Positions 1 through 4,990 of a stretch of DNA of 5,308 nucleotides are shown here, in pieces. The stretch is from positions 1-5,308 of the forward strand of contig JAIRRF010000038.1 in NCBI GenBank assembly GCA_031256115.1, given 5' to 3'. Each line of letters begins with the position of its first letter. Within the stretch, counting starts at the first letter, position 1. The DNA is from Treponema sp. (GTDB taxonomy: Bacteria > Spirochaetota > Spirochaetia > Treponematales > Breznakiellaceae). The translations under genes were made by a program, and so were the position numbers. Under the pieces are notes generated by a model. That model was not told the DNA's origin, searched no databases, and saw only the letters and a program-made list of their open reading frames with translations.

Positions 1-441
1 AGATACGGCAAAAGCAGTTTGAATAATCATATCTTTAAAATCTTTTATTGGCAATTCAAAATACCTTTCTTTGCTAAAAGCAGGAAATTCAGGAAATTTA
101 TCAGAATCAATACACCTAAGTTGAAAGGTAATTTTTCTATCCAAAGGTTTTATAATAATAATATTATTTTTTTGTTCAAATTCTATTTCCCCTTCAGGAA
201 GTGAATTAAGAATACTCAGGAACTTTTCTCCTGATACTGTAGTAGAACCTTCTTCTTTTACTTCGATGGGTACTTTAGTTTCAAAATTAACTTGAAGATC
301 AGTGGCTTTTATGTAAAGATAATTATTTTTAATTTCAAGACACACATTGGAAAGAATTAAAATATTTTTTTTTGATGAAATGATTTCCTGGGCTATGGAA
401 ATTTCTTTAAGAAGAAAGCTTCTTTCGCAGGTAAATTTCAT
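1..441 (-). CDS. dnaN: DNA polymerase III beta subunit (sliding clamp), N-terminal part
   Basis: The clamp encircles DNA and tethers the replicative polymerase; it acts in the cytoplasm at the replication fork. The gene enters from the left edge: 147 codons are open from an ATG at 441 to base 1, against about 370 residues for a whole beta clamp, so domain I and the beginning of domain II are present. The N-terminus MKFTCERSFLLKEISIAQEI, followed by an ILSNVCLEI segment and a TDLQVNFETKVP strand, matches the start of domain I of DnaN proteins, especially treponemal ones. The start is fixed by a GGAGGG ribosome site 5 nt upstream. It follows dnaA on the same strand after 198 bp, the standard dnaA-dnaN order. 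By my count GC is only about 28%, much lower than in the acyl-CoA ligase gene to the right. The identification is firm despite truncation. Confidence 0.93.
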   Translation of the reverse strand, partial: MKFTCERSFLLKEISIAQEIISSKKNILILSNVCLEIKNNYLYIKATDLQVNFETKVPIEVKEEGSTTVSGEKFLSILNSLPEGEIEFEQKNNIIIIKPLDRKITFQLRCIDSDKFPEFPAFSKERYFELPIKDFKDMIIQTAFAVS

Positions 442-446
442 GTATA

Positions 447-452
447 CCCTCC
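447..452 (-). promoter_or_regulatory. Ribosome binding site of dnaN
   Basis: On the minus strand GGAGGG lies 5 nt before the ATG at 441. It is a strong Shine-Dalgarno sequence and decides the dnaN start. It contrasts with dnaA, which has no comparable site. Confidence 0.85.
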
Positions 453-467
453 ATATACTTATATATA

Positions 468-485
468 TAACAATAGCAGTAGTAA
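468..485 (+). promoter_or_regulatory. DnaA-trio-like element
   Basis: The plus strand reads TAA-CAA-TAG-CAG-TAG-TAA. Read 3' to 5', as DnaA is thought to engage it, this gives AAT GAT GAC GAT AAC AAT. Every triplet has the invariant central A, and the first base is always G or A. DnaA-trios promote loading of a DnaA filament on one strand next to a DnaA box. The box at 501-509 has the expected orientation, pointing toward the trio, but the gap of 15 bp is longer than in the B. subtilis example as I know it. A TA-rich tract follows on the far side. Confidence 0.5.
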
Positions 486-488
486 TAT

Positions 489-510
489 GTTTTCCAAAAA
501 TGTGGAAAAC
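489..510. repeat. Inverted repeat overlapping the spacer DnaA box
   Basis: GTTTTCCA (489-496) and TGGAAAAC (503-510) are perfect 8-bp arms around a 6-nt loop, AAAATG. The right arm overlaps the DnaA box, and the left arm resembles a degenerate box in the opposite direction (TTTTCCAAA, two mismatches to consensus). It may be a paired DnaA site or a small cruciform or hairpin. It lacks a T tract fit for a terminator. Confidence 0.55.
501..509 (-). promoter_or_regulatory. DnaA box in dnaA-dnaN spacer
   Basis: The minus strand reads TTTTCCACA, one base from the TTATCCACA consensus and identical to the two tandem boxes upstream of dnaA. It sits 2 nt after a TATAAT hexamer, so bound DnaA could also affect a promoter for dnaN. 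Confidence 0.7.
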
Positions 511-511
511 C

Positions 512-517
512 ATTATA
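512..517 (-). promoter_or_regulatory. Candidate -10 element of a dnaN promoter
   Basis: A perfect TATAAT on the minus strand lies 71 nt before the dnaN ATG. No good -35 hexamer is seen at 16-18 nt (the 17-nt position reads CAAATT), so the site is weak on sequence alone. It is noted because the DnaA box begins 2 nt downstream, over the expected transcription start. Confidence 0.3.
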
Positions 518-639
518 AATCATTACAACATAAGAATTTGGCTTTTCAACAATGCCTTTATAACAATTCCTTTTTTTTCTACAAATTAACAACTTTCTCT
601 AATATACACAATGTTCCCTTATAATATTAACATTTTATC

Positions 640-2031
640 TCATTTTAGGCTATAGTCTTTTATATCTCTGATAAGGCTTTTTATAATGGAATCTACAGAA
701 GGATCGGTACGAACCAAGTCTTCTATTTTTTGACAGGAATGCATAACTGTAGTATGATCTCTGCCACCAAAATGTTGGCCTATTTCTGTTGTAGTGTATT
801 CGGTTATTTCCCTGCAAACAAACATAGCCAATTGCCGCGGATAAACAATGCTTTGAGTTCTTTTTTTACCTTTTAAGTCGTTTAGGCTTAGATGAAATTT
901 TTCTGCCGTTACCCGTTGGATTATTTCTATAGAAATATTGGACTGTCGCGGGGAAGCAAATACATCTTTTAGCCGCTGTTGGGCAATTTCCAGGGTGACT
1001 GGTTTTCCTGCAAGTCTGGCATAGGCTGTTAAGGTGTTTAATGCACTTTCCAAGTCCCTGACATTGGTGGATATATTTTTACCTACAAGGTCAATAACAT
1101 CATCCGGGATGTTTATTCCGGAGGCTTCTGCCTTCTTTTTAAGAATGGCGCAGCGGGTTTCGTAGTTGGGCGGTTGAAGATCTACATTAAGACCCCGTCC
1201 TACCCGGGAACGAAGTCTTTCATTAAAATCTTTTAGGTCGGAAACCGGTCTATCGCAGGTAAAAACCATCTGTTTATTGGCATCGTATAACGCATTAAAG
1301 GTATAAAACAGCTCTTCCTGGGTACCTCCCTTATTTTGGAGAAAATGAATATCATCAATAAGAAGTATGTCCGCAAAACGGTATTTATTTTTAAAAGCCG
1401 TTTTAACCCGTTCCGAATCCTTAATTGATGCAATAAACTCATTGGTAAAGGTTTCGGCGGCTACATAAAAGACCTTGCTGTCCGAATGGTTATGAATATA
1501 GTTACCAATGGCCTGCATTAAGTGAGTCTTTCCCAGTCCTACGCCTCCATAGATTAGGAATGGATTGTAAGCCGTTCCGGGATTTCTGGCAATTGCCTGG
1601 GCGGCATTTGCCGGAAAACTGTTATTGGGATCCACAACAAAAGTATCGAAAGAATAGTCATTTCGAAGCTGGGAATGCTTTTCTTTTCGGATCGGTTCTG
1701 TTTTGGTTGTAGTTTCGGAAACTGGTTTCTTGACTGGTTCGGAAATTTCTGAGGGTATATTGTCTTTTTGCTCGGTTTTGGGCTTAATTACCAGGTTTAA
1801 TGCGACCTGTTTGCCAATAAGTTCTTCAATTTTTCCTTCAATGTAGGTCTGATAACGTTTCTTTACCTGATCCAGGTAAAAGAGAGAGGGTACAGAAATG
1901 GTAAATTCCTTTTCATTTGCACTCTGGAATTCCAGGTTAAACCAGGTATTAAATTCTTGTTCATCCAACTCGGATCGAATTTGGTTCAGTGTCTCATTCC
2001 AAATAATGGCAAAGTCGTTTGATTCATTCAT
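640..2031 (-). CDS. dnaA: Chromosomal replication initiator protein DnaA
   Basis: DnaA is the AAA+ ATPase that binds DnaA boxes, melts the origin, helps load the helicase and regulates its own gene. Numbered from the ATG at 2031 (463 residues), the parts are: domain I to about 80, with the W-E/N-x-x-L helix start; a Thr/Lys/Pro/Glu-rich linker to about 120; Walker A GGVGLGKTH at 162-170; Walker B LLIDDIHFL at 223-231; sensor I VFTCDRP at 256-262; the arginine-finger region with R272 and R276; sensor II NVRDLESAL with R325; and the DnaA-box recognition signature GGRDHTTVMHS at 422-432. All key residues are present. A GTG at 2049 would add six residues. I prefer the ATG because the GTG lies inside a DnaA box and upstream of the start predicted for the nearest promoter, but neither start has a good ribosome site. 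Length is normal for the family. Confidence 0.97.
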   Translation of the reverse strand: MNESNDFAIIWNETLNQIRSELDEQEFNTWFNLEFQSANEKEFTISVPSLFYLDQVKKRYQTYIEGKIEELIGKQVALNLVIKPKTEQKDNIPSEISEPVKKPVSETTTKTEPIRKEKHSQLRNDYSFDTFVVDPNNSFPANAAQAIARNPGTAYNPFLIYGGVGLGKTHLMQAIGNYIHNHSDSKVFYVAAETFTNEFIASIKDSERVKTAFKNKYRFADILLIDDIHFLQNKGGTQEELFYTFNALYDANKQMVFTCDRPVSDLKDFNERLRSRVGRGLNVDLQPPNYETRCAILKKKAEASGINIPDDVIDLVGKNISTNVRDLESALNTLTAYARLAGKPVTLEIAQQRLKDVFASPRQSNISIEIIQRVTAEKFHLSLNDLKGKKRTQSIVYPRQLAMFVCREITEYTTTEIGQHFGGRDHTTVMHSCQKIEDLVRTDPSVDSIIKSLIRDIKDYSLK

Positions 2032-2041
2032 AAAGTGTTTA

Positions 2042-2050
2042 TTATCCACA
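2042..2050 (+). promoter_or_regulatory. Consensus DnaA box at the dnaA start
   Basis: TTATCCACA on the plus strand is a perfect consensus DnaA box. It contains the alternative GTG start of dnaA (2049-2047) and directly abuts the TATAAT hexamer of a dnaA promoter, covering its expected transcription start. DnaA bound here should block that promoter, which fits the autoregulation known for dnaA in several bacteria. Confidence 0.85.
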
Positions 2051-2059
2051 ATTATACCA
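2051..2059 (-). promoter_or_regulatory. Proximal dnaA promoter, extended -10
   Basis: The minus strand reads TGGTATAAT, a perfect -10 with the TGn extension. At 17 nt upstream there is only a T-rich hexamer rather than TTGACA, which is acceptable for an extended -10 promoter. Transcription would begin near 2044, giving a leader of roughly 13 nt to the ATG at 2031 and excluding the GTG at 2049. Confidence 0.55.
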
Positions 2060-2143
2060 CAATTGAAAACAATAAAAAATATTTATTATTCATTTTCTTG
2101 GCTTTTGTTCCTTAATACTTGATTAGTAAACTCATGCTAATTC

Positions 2144-2171
2144 TTTATATTACAAGGAATTAACATTTCAA
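2144..2171 (-). promoter_or_regulatory. Distal dnaA promoter candidate
   Basis: TTGAAA (2171-2166) and TATAAA (2149-2144) on the minus strand are separated by 16 nt and each match the sigma-70 consensus at five of six bases. The transcript would begin near 2137 and carry a leader of about 100 nt through the DnaA box to dnaA. Confidence 0.45.
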
Positions 2172-2205
2172 AAAAGGAATTTACAAAATCGGGCAACAGG
2201 ATGGA

Positions 2206-2224
2206 CTATTTTGCCGCAAAATAG
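2206..2224. repeat. Perfect 19-bp palindrome near the DnaA boxes
   Basis: CTATTTTGCCGCAAAATAG consists of 9-bp arms (2206-2214 and 2216-2224) around one central C, with no mismatch. The single-base centre makes a hairpin unlikely and suggests a site for a dimeric DNA-binding protein. It lies 18 bp from the tandem DnaA boxes and upstream of the dnaA promoters. It does not match the parS, DnaA, NrdR or LexA patterns I know. The binding protein is unknown. Confidence 0.55.
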
Positions 2225-2242
2225 GTATAAATAATCAAAGAC

Positions 2243-2251
2243 TTTTCCACA
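2243..2251 (+). promoter_or_regulatory. DnaA box, first of a tandem pair
   Basis: TTTTCCACA is one base from the consensus and identical to its neighbour and to the spacer box. It begins 11 bp before the second box, one helical turn, so both would face the same side of DNA and allow cooperative DnaA binding. Confidence 0.75.
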
Positions 2252-2253
2252 GG

Positions 2254-2262
2254 TTTTCCACA
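2254..2262 (+). promoter_or_regulatory. DnaA box, second of a tandem pair
   Basis: TTTTCCACA in the same direction as the box at 2243-2251, with a 2-bp GG gap. The pair lies about 200 bp upstream of dnaA, a typical place for origin boxes. Confidence 0.75.
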
Positions 2263-2281
2263 AAAATCAACATGCCGGCAT

Positions 2282-2301
2282 AAAAATACCGGTACTCCGG
2301 T
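2282..2301 (-). terminator. Weak intrinsic terminator after the acyl-CoA ligase gene
   Basis: On the minus strand, directly after the ligase stop codon, ACCGG-AGTA-CCGGT forms a 5-bp GC-rich stem with a 4-nt loop, followed one base later by TTTTT. The stem is short, so termination may be partial. A second palindrome, ATGCCGGCAT (2272-2281), follows immediately. It would insulate dnaA from the operon. Confidence 0.45.
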
Positions 2302-3960
2302 TTATGTAACTATACCCAGATCTTCCACTTTTTTTAACCCCTGTTCCCGCAACAAGTATTTCTGTACCTTACCACTAAGGGTTAGGGGGAATTTGTCTAC
2401 AAAAAACACATGCTTTGGAATCTTAAACCGGCTAATCTGTCCCCGGCAAAAGTCCTGGACATCTTCTTCGATCACAATATGGTGATAATCAGGGTGAAGA
2501 ATGATAAAGGCTCCGACTTCTTCGCCGTATTTTTCGCTGGCTATCCCCACTACTTGGACATCCTTAACGCCGGGCATGGTGTAAAGGAAATCTTCGATTT
2601 CTTTGGGGTACACATTTTCACCGCCCCGGATTATCATATCCTTTATACGGCCGGTAACTTTAAAATAGCCGTCTTTTTCTTTAACCCCCAGATCGCCGGA
2701 ATGGAGCCAGCCCTCTTTATCGATACATAGGCTGGTAGCTTCGGGCATTTTATAGTACCCCTTCATTAGGTTGTAGCCCCGGCAGCATAGCTCTCCCTTA
2801 ACCCCGTCGGGACATTCTTTGCCGGTTTCCGGGTCCCGGACGCTTACTTCTACGCCGGGCAGAGAACGGCCTACGGTTTCCACTTTTACTTCCAGGTTAT
2901 CGTCATAACGGGTTTGGGTCATAACCGGTGAAGATTCGGTCAGGCCGTAACAGATGGTTACTTCTTTCATGTTCATAAGATCGATAACCTGGCGCATGGA
3001 CTCGATAGGGCAGGGTGAACCAGCCATAATGCCGGTTCGCAGGCTTGAAAGATCAAACATTTTGAACATGGGATGGTTAAGCTCCGCAATAAACATGGTG
3101 GGAACGCCGTAAAGAGCGGTACACTTTTCCTTTTGGATTGTCGCCAGTACCAACAGAGGATCGAACCACTCCAATATGGCAGCGGCAGCCCCATGGGTAA
3201 GGATCGCCATCATCCCCAGGACCAGGCCGAAACAGTGGAACAGGGGAACCGGCAGGCAGACAATGTCTTCTTTGCAAAAACGTTGATTATCCCCTATTCC
3301 CAGACCGTTGTTAAGGATGTTCCGGTGGGTCAGCATGACACCCTTGGGGAAGCCCGTGGTTCCGCTGGTGTACTGCATATTCACCACATCGTTGCGGTCC
3401 AGGGAAGCTTCGATTTTGCGGTATTCCTCCCCATCATCGCTATGCTGGCCAAGGAGGAGCAGCTCGTTCAATCTGTACATACCCCGGTGTTTCTGCTGCC
3501 CCACATGAACAATATATTTAAGGCAGGGAAATTTTTCACTTTTTAGCAGACCCCGTTCCGCTGTTTTTAGTTCCGGAATCAATTCGTTGACCATGGCTAT
3601 GTAGTCAGAATCCTTCCAGCCGTCGATAACACAAAGGCAGACCATGTCTGACTGTTTAAGCACATATTCCAGTTCGTGGAGCCTGTAACCGGTGTTTACG
3701 GTAATTAAAATAATTCCCAGGCGGGCACAGGCAAACAGCACCGTATTCCAGTCCGGTACATTGGTTGCCCAGATTCCTACATGATCCCCTTTTTTTATTC
3801 CTATTGAAAGGAGGCCCTTTGCAAAGTCGTCCACCCGCTTATCAAACTCGGCATAGGTAAAACGGAGGTTGCGGTCCGAGTAAATCAAAAAATCATGATT
3901 GGGATTAGCTAAGGTCTTTTCCCGTAAGACTTCACCCAGGGTTTGTTCAATATAATTCAC
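2302..3960 (-). CDS. AMP-forming acyl-CoA ligase (probable fatty-acid or other carboxylic-acid CoA ligase)
   Basis: A cytoplasmic enzyme of the ANL (acyl-CoA synthetase/NRPS adenylation/luciferase) superfamily, which forms an acyl-AMP and then the acyl-CoA thioester. Its 552 residues are normal for the family. Visible motifs are the phosphate-binding loop [10 protein letters not shown] (198-207), the adenine-region motif YGLTESSP (338-345), GWLHSGDLG with Asp423 that binds ribose, the hinge motif [20 protein letters not shown] (437-456), and LSGK with the catalytic Lys531. All are intact. It resembles the medium- or long-chain fatty acyl-CoA synthetases, but the acid cannot be fixed by eye. 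The start is a GTG at 3960 with AGGA 6 nt upstream. It begins 18 nt after the XRE-cupin regulator stop, so the two are almost certainly co-transcribed. GC is near 50% by sampling. Confidence 0.93.
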   Translation of the reverse strand: MNYIEQTLGEVLREKTLANPNHDFLIYSDRNLRFTYAEFDKRVDDFAKGLLSIGIKKGDHVGIWATNVPDWNTVLFACARLGIILITVNTGYRLHELEYVLKQSDMVCLCVIDGWKDSDYIAMVNELIPELKTAERGLLKSEKFPCLKYIVHVGQQKHRGMYRLNELLLLGQHSDDGEEYRKIEASLDRNDVVNMQYTSGTTGFPKGVMLTHRNILNNGLGIGDNQRFCKEDIVCLPVPLFHCFGLVLGMMAILTHGAAAAILEWFDPLLVLATIQKEKCTALYGVPTMFIAELNHPMFKMFDLSSLRTGIMAGSPCPIESMRQVIDLMNMKEVTICYGLTESSPVMTQTRYDDNLEVKVETVGRSLPGVEVSVRDPETGKECPDGVKGELCCRGYNLMKGYYKMPEATSLCIDKEGWLHSGDLGVKEKDGYFKVTGRIKDMIIRGGENVYPKEIEDFLYTMPGVKDVQVVGIASEKYGEEVGAFIILHPDYHHIVIEEDVQDFCRGQISRFKIPKHVFFVDKFPLTLSGKVQKYLLREQGLKKVEDLGIVT

Positions 3961-3966
3961 AGTCTT

Positions 3967-3970
3967 TCCT
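3967..3970 (-). promoter_or_regulatory. Ribosome binding site of the acyl-CoA ligase
   Basis: AGGA (within ACAGGAAAG) on the minus strand lies 6 nt before the GTG at 3960. It supports this unusual start codon; no upstream ATG fits in the 18-nt gap after the regulator. Confidence 0.65.
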
Positions 3971-3978
3971 GTCCCGCT

Positions 3979-4566
3979 TTACACCGGTGTATAGATAACA
4001 GCGAGTATTCGCACAGGATTAGTATCTGCGGAGAGTACCCGGTGAGGAACTATGGAATCGTAATAAACTGAGTCTCCGGCTTTAAGGGTGTCTTTTATTG
4101 CTCCGTATTCCAAAGAAAGATTTCCTTCTATGACAAAGATAAATTCTTCGCCCTCGTGGGCGGTTTTTTCCTGTTCTGCATCGCTCTCTATTTCTACGAT
4201 AAAGGGCTCCATATGCCGGCCGTTTTTATCTGCCGCCAGGGGCTTGAAACTTAAACCCTGGTGATCCCCTGCGGATGGAACGCTCTTTTCAGGCAGCCCC
4301 GTTACAAAGCGAACAGCGGACTCTGCCACGCCGGATCTGCATATTACCGGCCCCAGCTCTTCGTGATCGTCCAACAGAGTACCCAGCCGGACCCCCAGTG
4401 CCCTGGCAATTTTTATAAGCGGGGCCAAATCGGGAATATGGCCTTCGCCCTCAATTTTTTCTATCAGGTCAACTGAAATACCGCTCCGTTCGGCCAGCAT
4501 TTCCTTGCTAATGGAATAGGTTTTTCGCAGTTCAGCGATGTGTTCGCCCGGTGTATGTGTCGCCAT
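3979..4566 (-). CDS. XRE-family HTH regulator with C-terminal cupin domain
   Basis: A 195-residue predicted transcription factor. Residues 9-64 form an XRE/Cro helix-turn-helix (IAELRKTYSISKEMLAERSG, then VDLIEKIEG and LIKIARALGVRLGTLL). Residues about 115-192 form a cupin_2 barrel, with AHEGEEFIFVIEG (H137, E141), LKAGDSVYYDSIVPHRV (H175) and a final VRILAVIYTPV strand. In this family the cupin is thought to sense a small ligand or metal. The ATG at 4566 overlaps the stop of a 29-codon ORF (TAATG), and no Shine-Dalgarno site is seen, so translation is probably coupled to that ORF. It lies 18 nt before the acyl-CoA ligase, making it the likely regulator of this operon. The effector is unknown; an acyl-CoA or acid is only a guess. 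Confidence 0.92.
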   Translation of the reverse strand: MATHTPGEHIAELRKTYSISKEMLAERSGISVDLIEKIEGEGHIPDLAPLIKIARALGVRLGTLLDDHEELGPVICRSGVAESAVRFVTGLPEKSVPSAGDHQGLSFKPLAADKNGRHMEPFIVEIESDAEQEKTAHEGEEFIFVIEGNLSLEYGAIKDTLKAGDSVYYDSIVPHRVLSADTNPVRILAVIYTPV

Positions 4567-4655
4567 TAAGGGTGTCGTCTTATATATCGGGCGATTAAGA
4601 AAAGCGAGATACTAATCAATATCAAGGCAAGACTTACGACAATTTGAAAAAACAT
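4566..4655 (-). CDS. 29-residue single-pass membrane microprotein
   Basis: A small ORF with strong translation signals. Its ATG at 4655 has GGAGG 5 nt upstream, and its TAA shares one base with the ATG of the XRE-cupin regulator. The protein begins MFFQIVVSLALILISI, continues with uncharged hydrophobic residues to about position 22 and ends RYIRRHP. That gives one transmembrane helix covering most of the chain and a basic tail. By the positive-inside rule the C-terminus would be cytoplasmic. It follows the preceding small gene's restored reading frame by 1 nt. I recognise no family. It could be a membrane-anchored modulator, or a translated leader that couples expression of the regulator; the helix-like composition favours a real product. 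Confidence 0.65.
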   Translation of the reverse strand: MFFQIVVSLALILISISLFLIARYIRRHP

Positions 4656-4656
4656 A

Positions 4657-4856
4657 TTAACCTCCGAGCCAGTTTCTTATTATATCAATAATACCCAGGA
4701 TACCAAGTATTCCAACACCAGCAATTTCAAAATCCGTGCCAATTTATTTTCAGGCTTTTGTAAGACCCCCAGTATTTTGTCGAGGGTCTCGTTCATATGT
4801 TTTATGGTATCTTTGACTTCATTTTCCACCGTTGTTCCAGTAAAATTTTCAGACAT
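4657..4856 (-). pseudogene. Small membrane protein gene with an apparent one-base frameshift
   Basis: From the ATG at 4856 the uninterrupted frame gives 58 residues, ending at a TAA at 4682-4680. It starts MSENFTGTTVENEVKDTIKH and contains an amphipathic helix up to LQKPENKLARIL. Beyond about 4725 the -1 frame gives a more protein-like end, EIAGVGILGILGIIDIIRNW then LGG, stopping at TAA 4659-4657, 1 nt before the next ATG. One extra base near CGGATTTTGAAATT would join the two as a 66-residue protein: a soluble helical N-terminus followed by a hydrophobic Gly-rich membrane segment. I infer a one-base deletion or sequencing error. The as-read 58-residue form also ends hydrophobic and cannot be excluded. 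No good ribosome site is present. It is the first gene of the ligase operon; no family is recognised. Confidence 0.55.
4661..4665 (-). promoter_or_regulatory. Ribosome binding site of the 29-residue membrane microprotein
   Basis: GGAGG on the minus strand, 5 nt before the ATG at 4655, is an optimal Shine-Dalgarno sequence. It is also the GGA-GGT end of the preceding ORF in its shifted frame, so the two genes are packed together. Confidence 0.75.
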
Positions 4857-4860
4857 AATA

Positions 4861-4888
4861 ACTGTACTAGATTATTTTCTATTGTCAA
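4861..4888 (-). promoter_or_regulatory. Promoter of the microprotein-regulator-ligase operon
   Basis: A perfect TTGACA (4888-4883) is followed after 16 nt by TACAGT (4866-4861), four of six matches to the -10 consensus. Transcription would begin at about 4856-4854, that is at the ATG of the first ORF, which would make the message leaderless and explain why no Shine-Dalgarno site precedes that ATG. The -10 is imperfect, so the exact start is uncertain. Confidence 0.5.
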
Positions 4889-4990
4889 GGTGGGTAGAGA
4901 ACCGGCAAGAAAAGGATGGTACTTAATCAAAAACCATAATCTTGAACAGAATATCCCATTCCCGGTACTCATTATTTGAAACTACTCATG

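Larger units (their letters stand above)
442..639. other. dnaA-dnaN spacer, candidate origin unwinding half (oriC)
   Basis: This 198-bp non-coding, strongly AT-rich gap separates dnaA and dnaN. Read on the minus strand it holds, in order, a TATAAT hexamer (517-512), a DnaA box TTTTCCACA (509-501), a hairpin partly shared with that box, six trinucleotides with the DnaA-trio pattern (485-468) and an alternating TA tract (about 470-455). It then reaches the dnaN ribosome site. Two weaker box-like sites on the plus strand, TTTTCAACA (543-551) and ATATACACA (602-610), each differ by one base from a TTTTCCACA or TTATNCACA form and may be chance in such AT-rich DNA. The order box, trio, AT tract, dnaN is the one known for the Bacillus subtilis basal unwinding system. 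Assignment as origin is inferred from context and motifs. Confidence 0.65.
2063..2301. other. dnaA upstream intergenic region, DnaA-binding half of oriC
   Basis: No gene is seen between the dnaA promoter and the acyl-CoA ligase stop. Next to the promoter lies an A/T-only-like stretch (about 2061-2098) that could melt easily. Farther out are a sigma-70 promoter candidate, a 19-bp palindrome, two tandem DnaA boxes and two GC-rich palindromes beside the ligase stop. Clustered DnaA boxes on both sides of dnaA support a bipartite origin. Function is inferred, not shown. Confidence 0.6.

Noticed and set aside
347..589. 80-codon plus-strand ORF
   Set aside because: Antisense to dnaN and across the AT-rich spacer; composition reflects low-complexity AT sequence.
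407..592. 61-codon minus-strand ORF across the dnaN start and the spacer
   Set aside because: It overlaps the well-supported dnaN start in another frame and covers the DnaA box, trio-like element and dnaN ribosome site; no ribosome site of its own was seen.
2100..2150. DnaA-trio element upstream of dnaA
   Set aside because: Only scattered TAA/TAG-like triplets were seen, with no run in register beside the tandem boxes.
2410..2730. 106-codon plus-strand ORF
   Set aside because: Antisense to the C-terminal domain of the ligase; an artefact of its codon use.
3073..3546. 157-codon plus-strand ORF
   Set aside because: It lies wholly antisense to the acyl-CoA ligase, which has complete family motifs; the product shows no recognisable domain.
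4715..4750. Programmed -1 frameshift site in the small membrane protein gene
   Set aside because: No X-XXY-YYZ slippery heptamer in frame could be found in the overlap of the two frames, so mutation or sequencing error is the simpler reading.
4797..4979. 60-codon plus-strand ORF
   Set aside because: Overlaps antisense the first ORF of the ligase operon and its TTGACA promoter; no ribosome site and no protein-like pattern.
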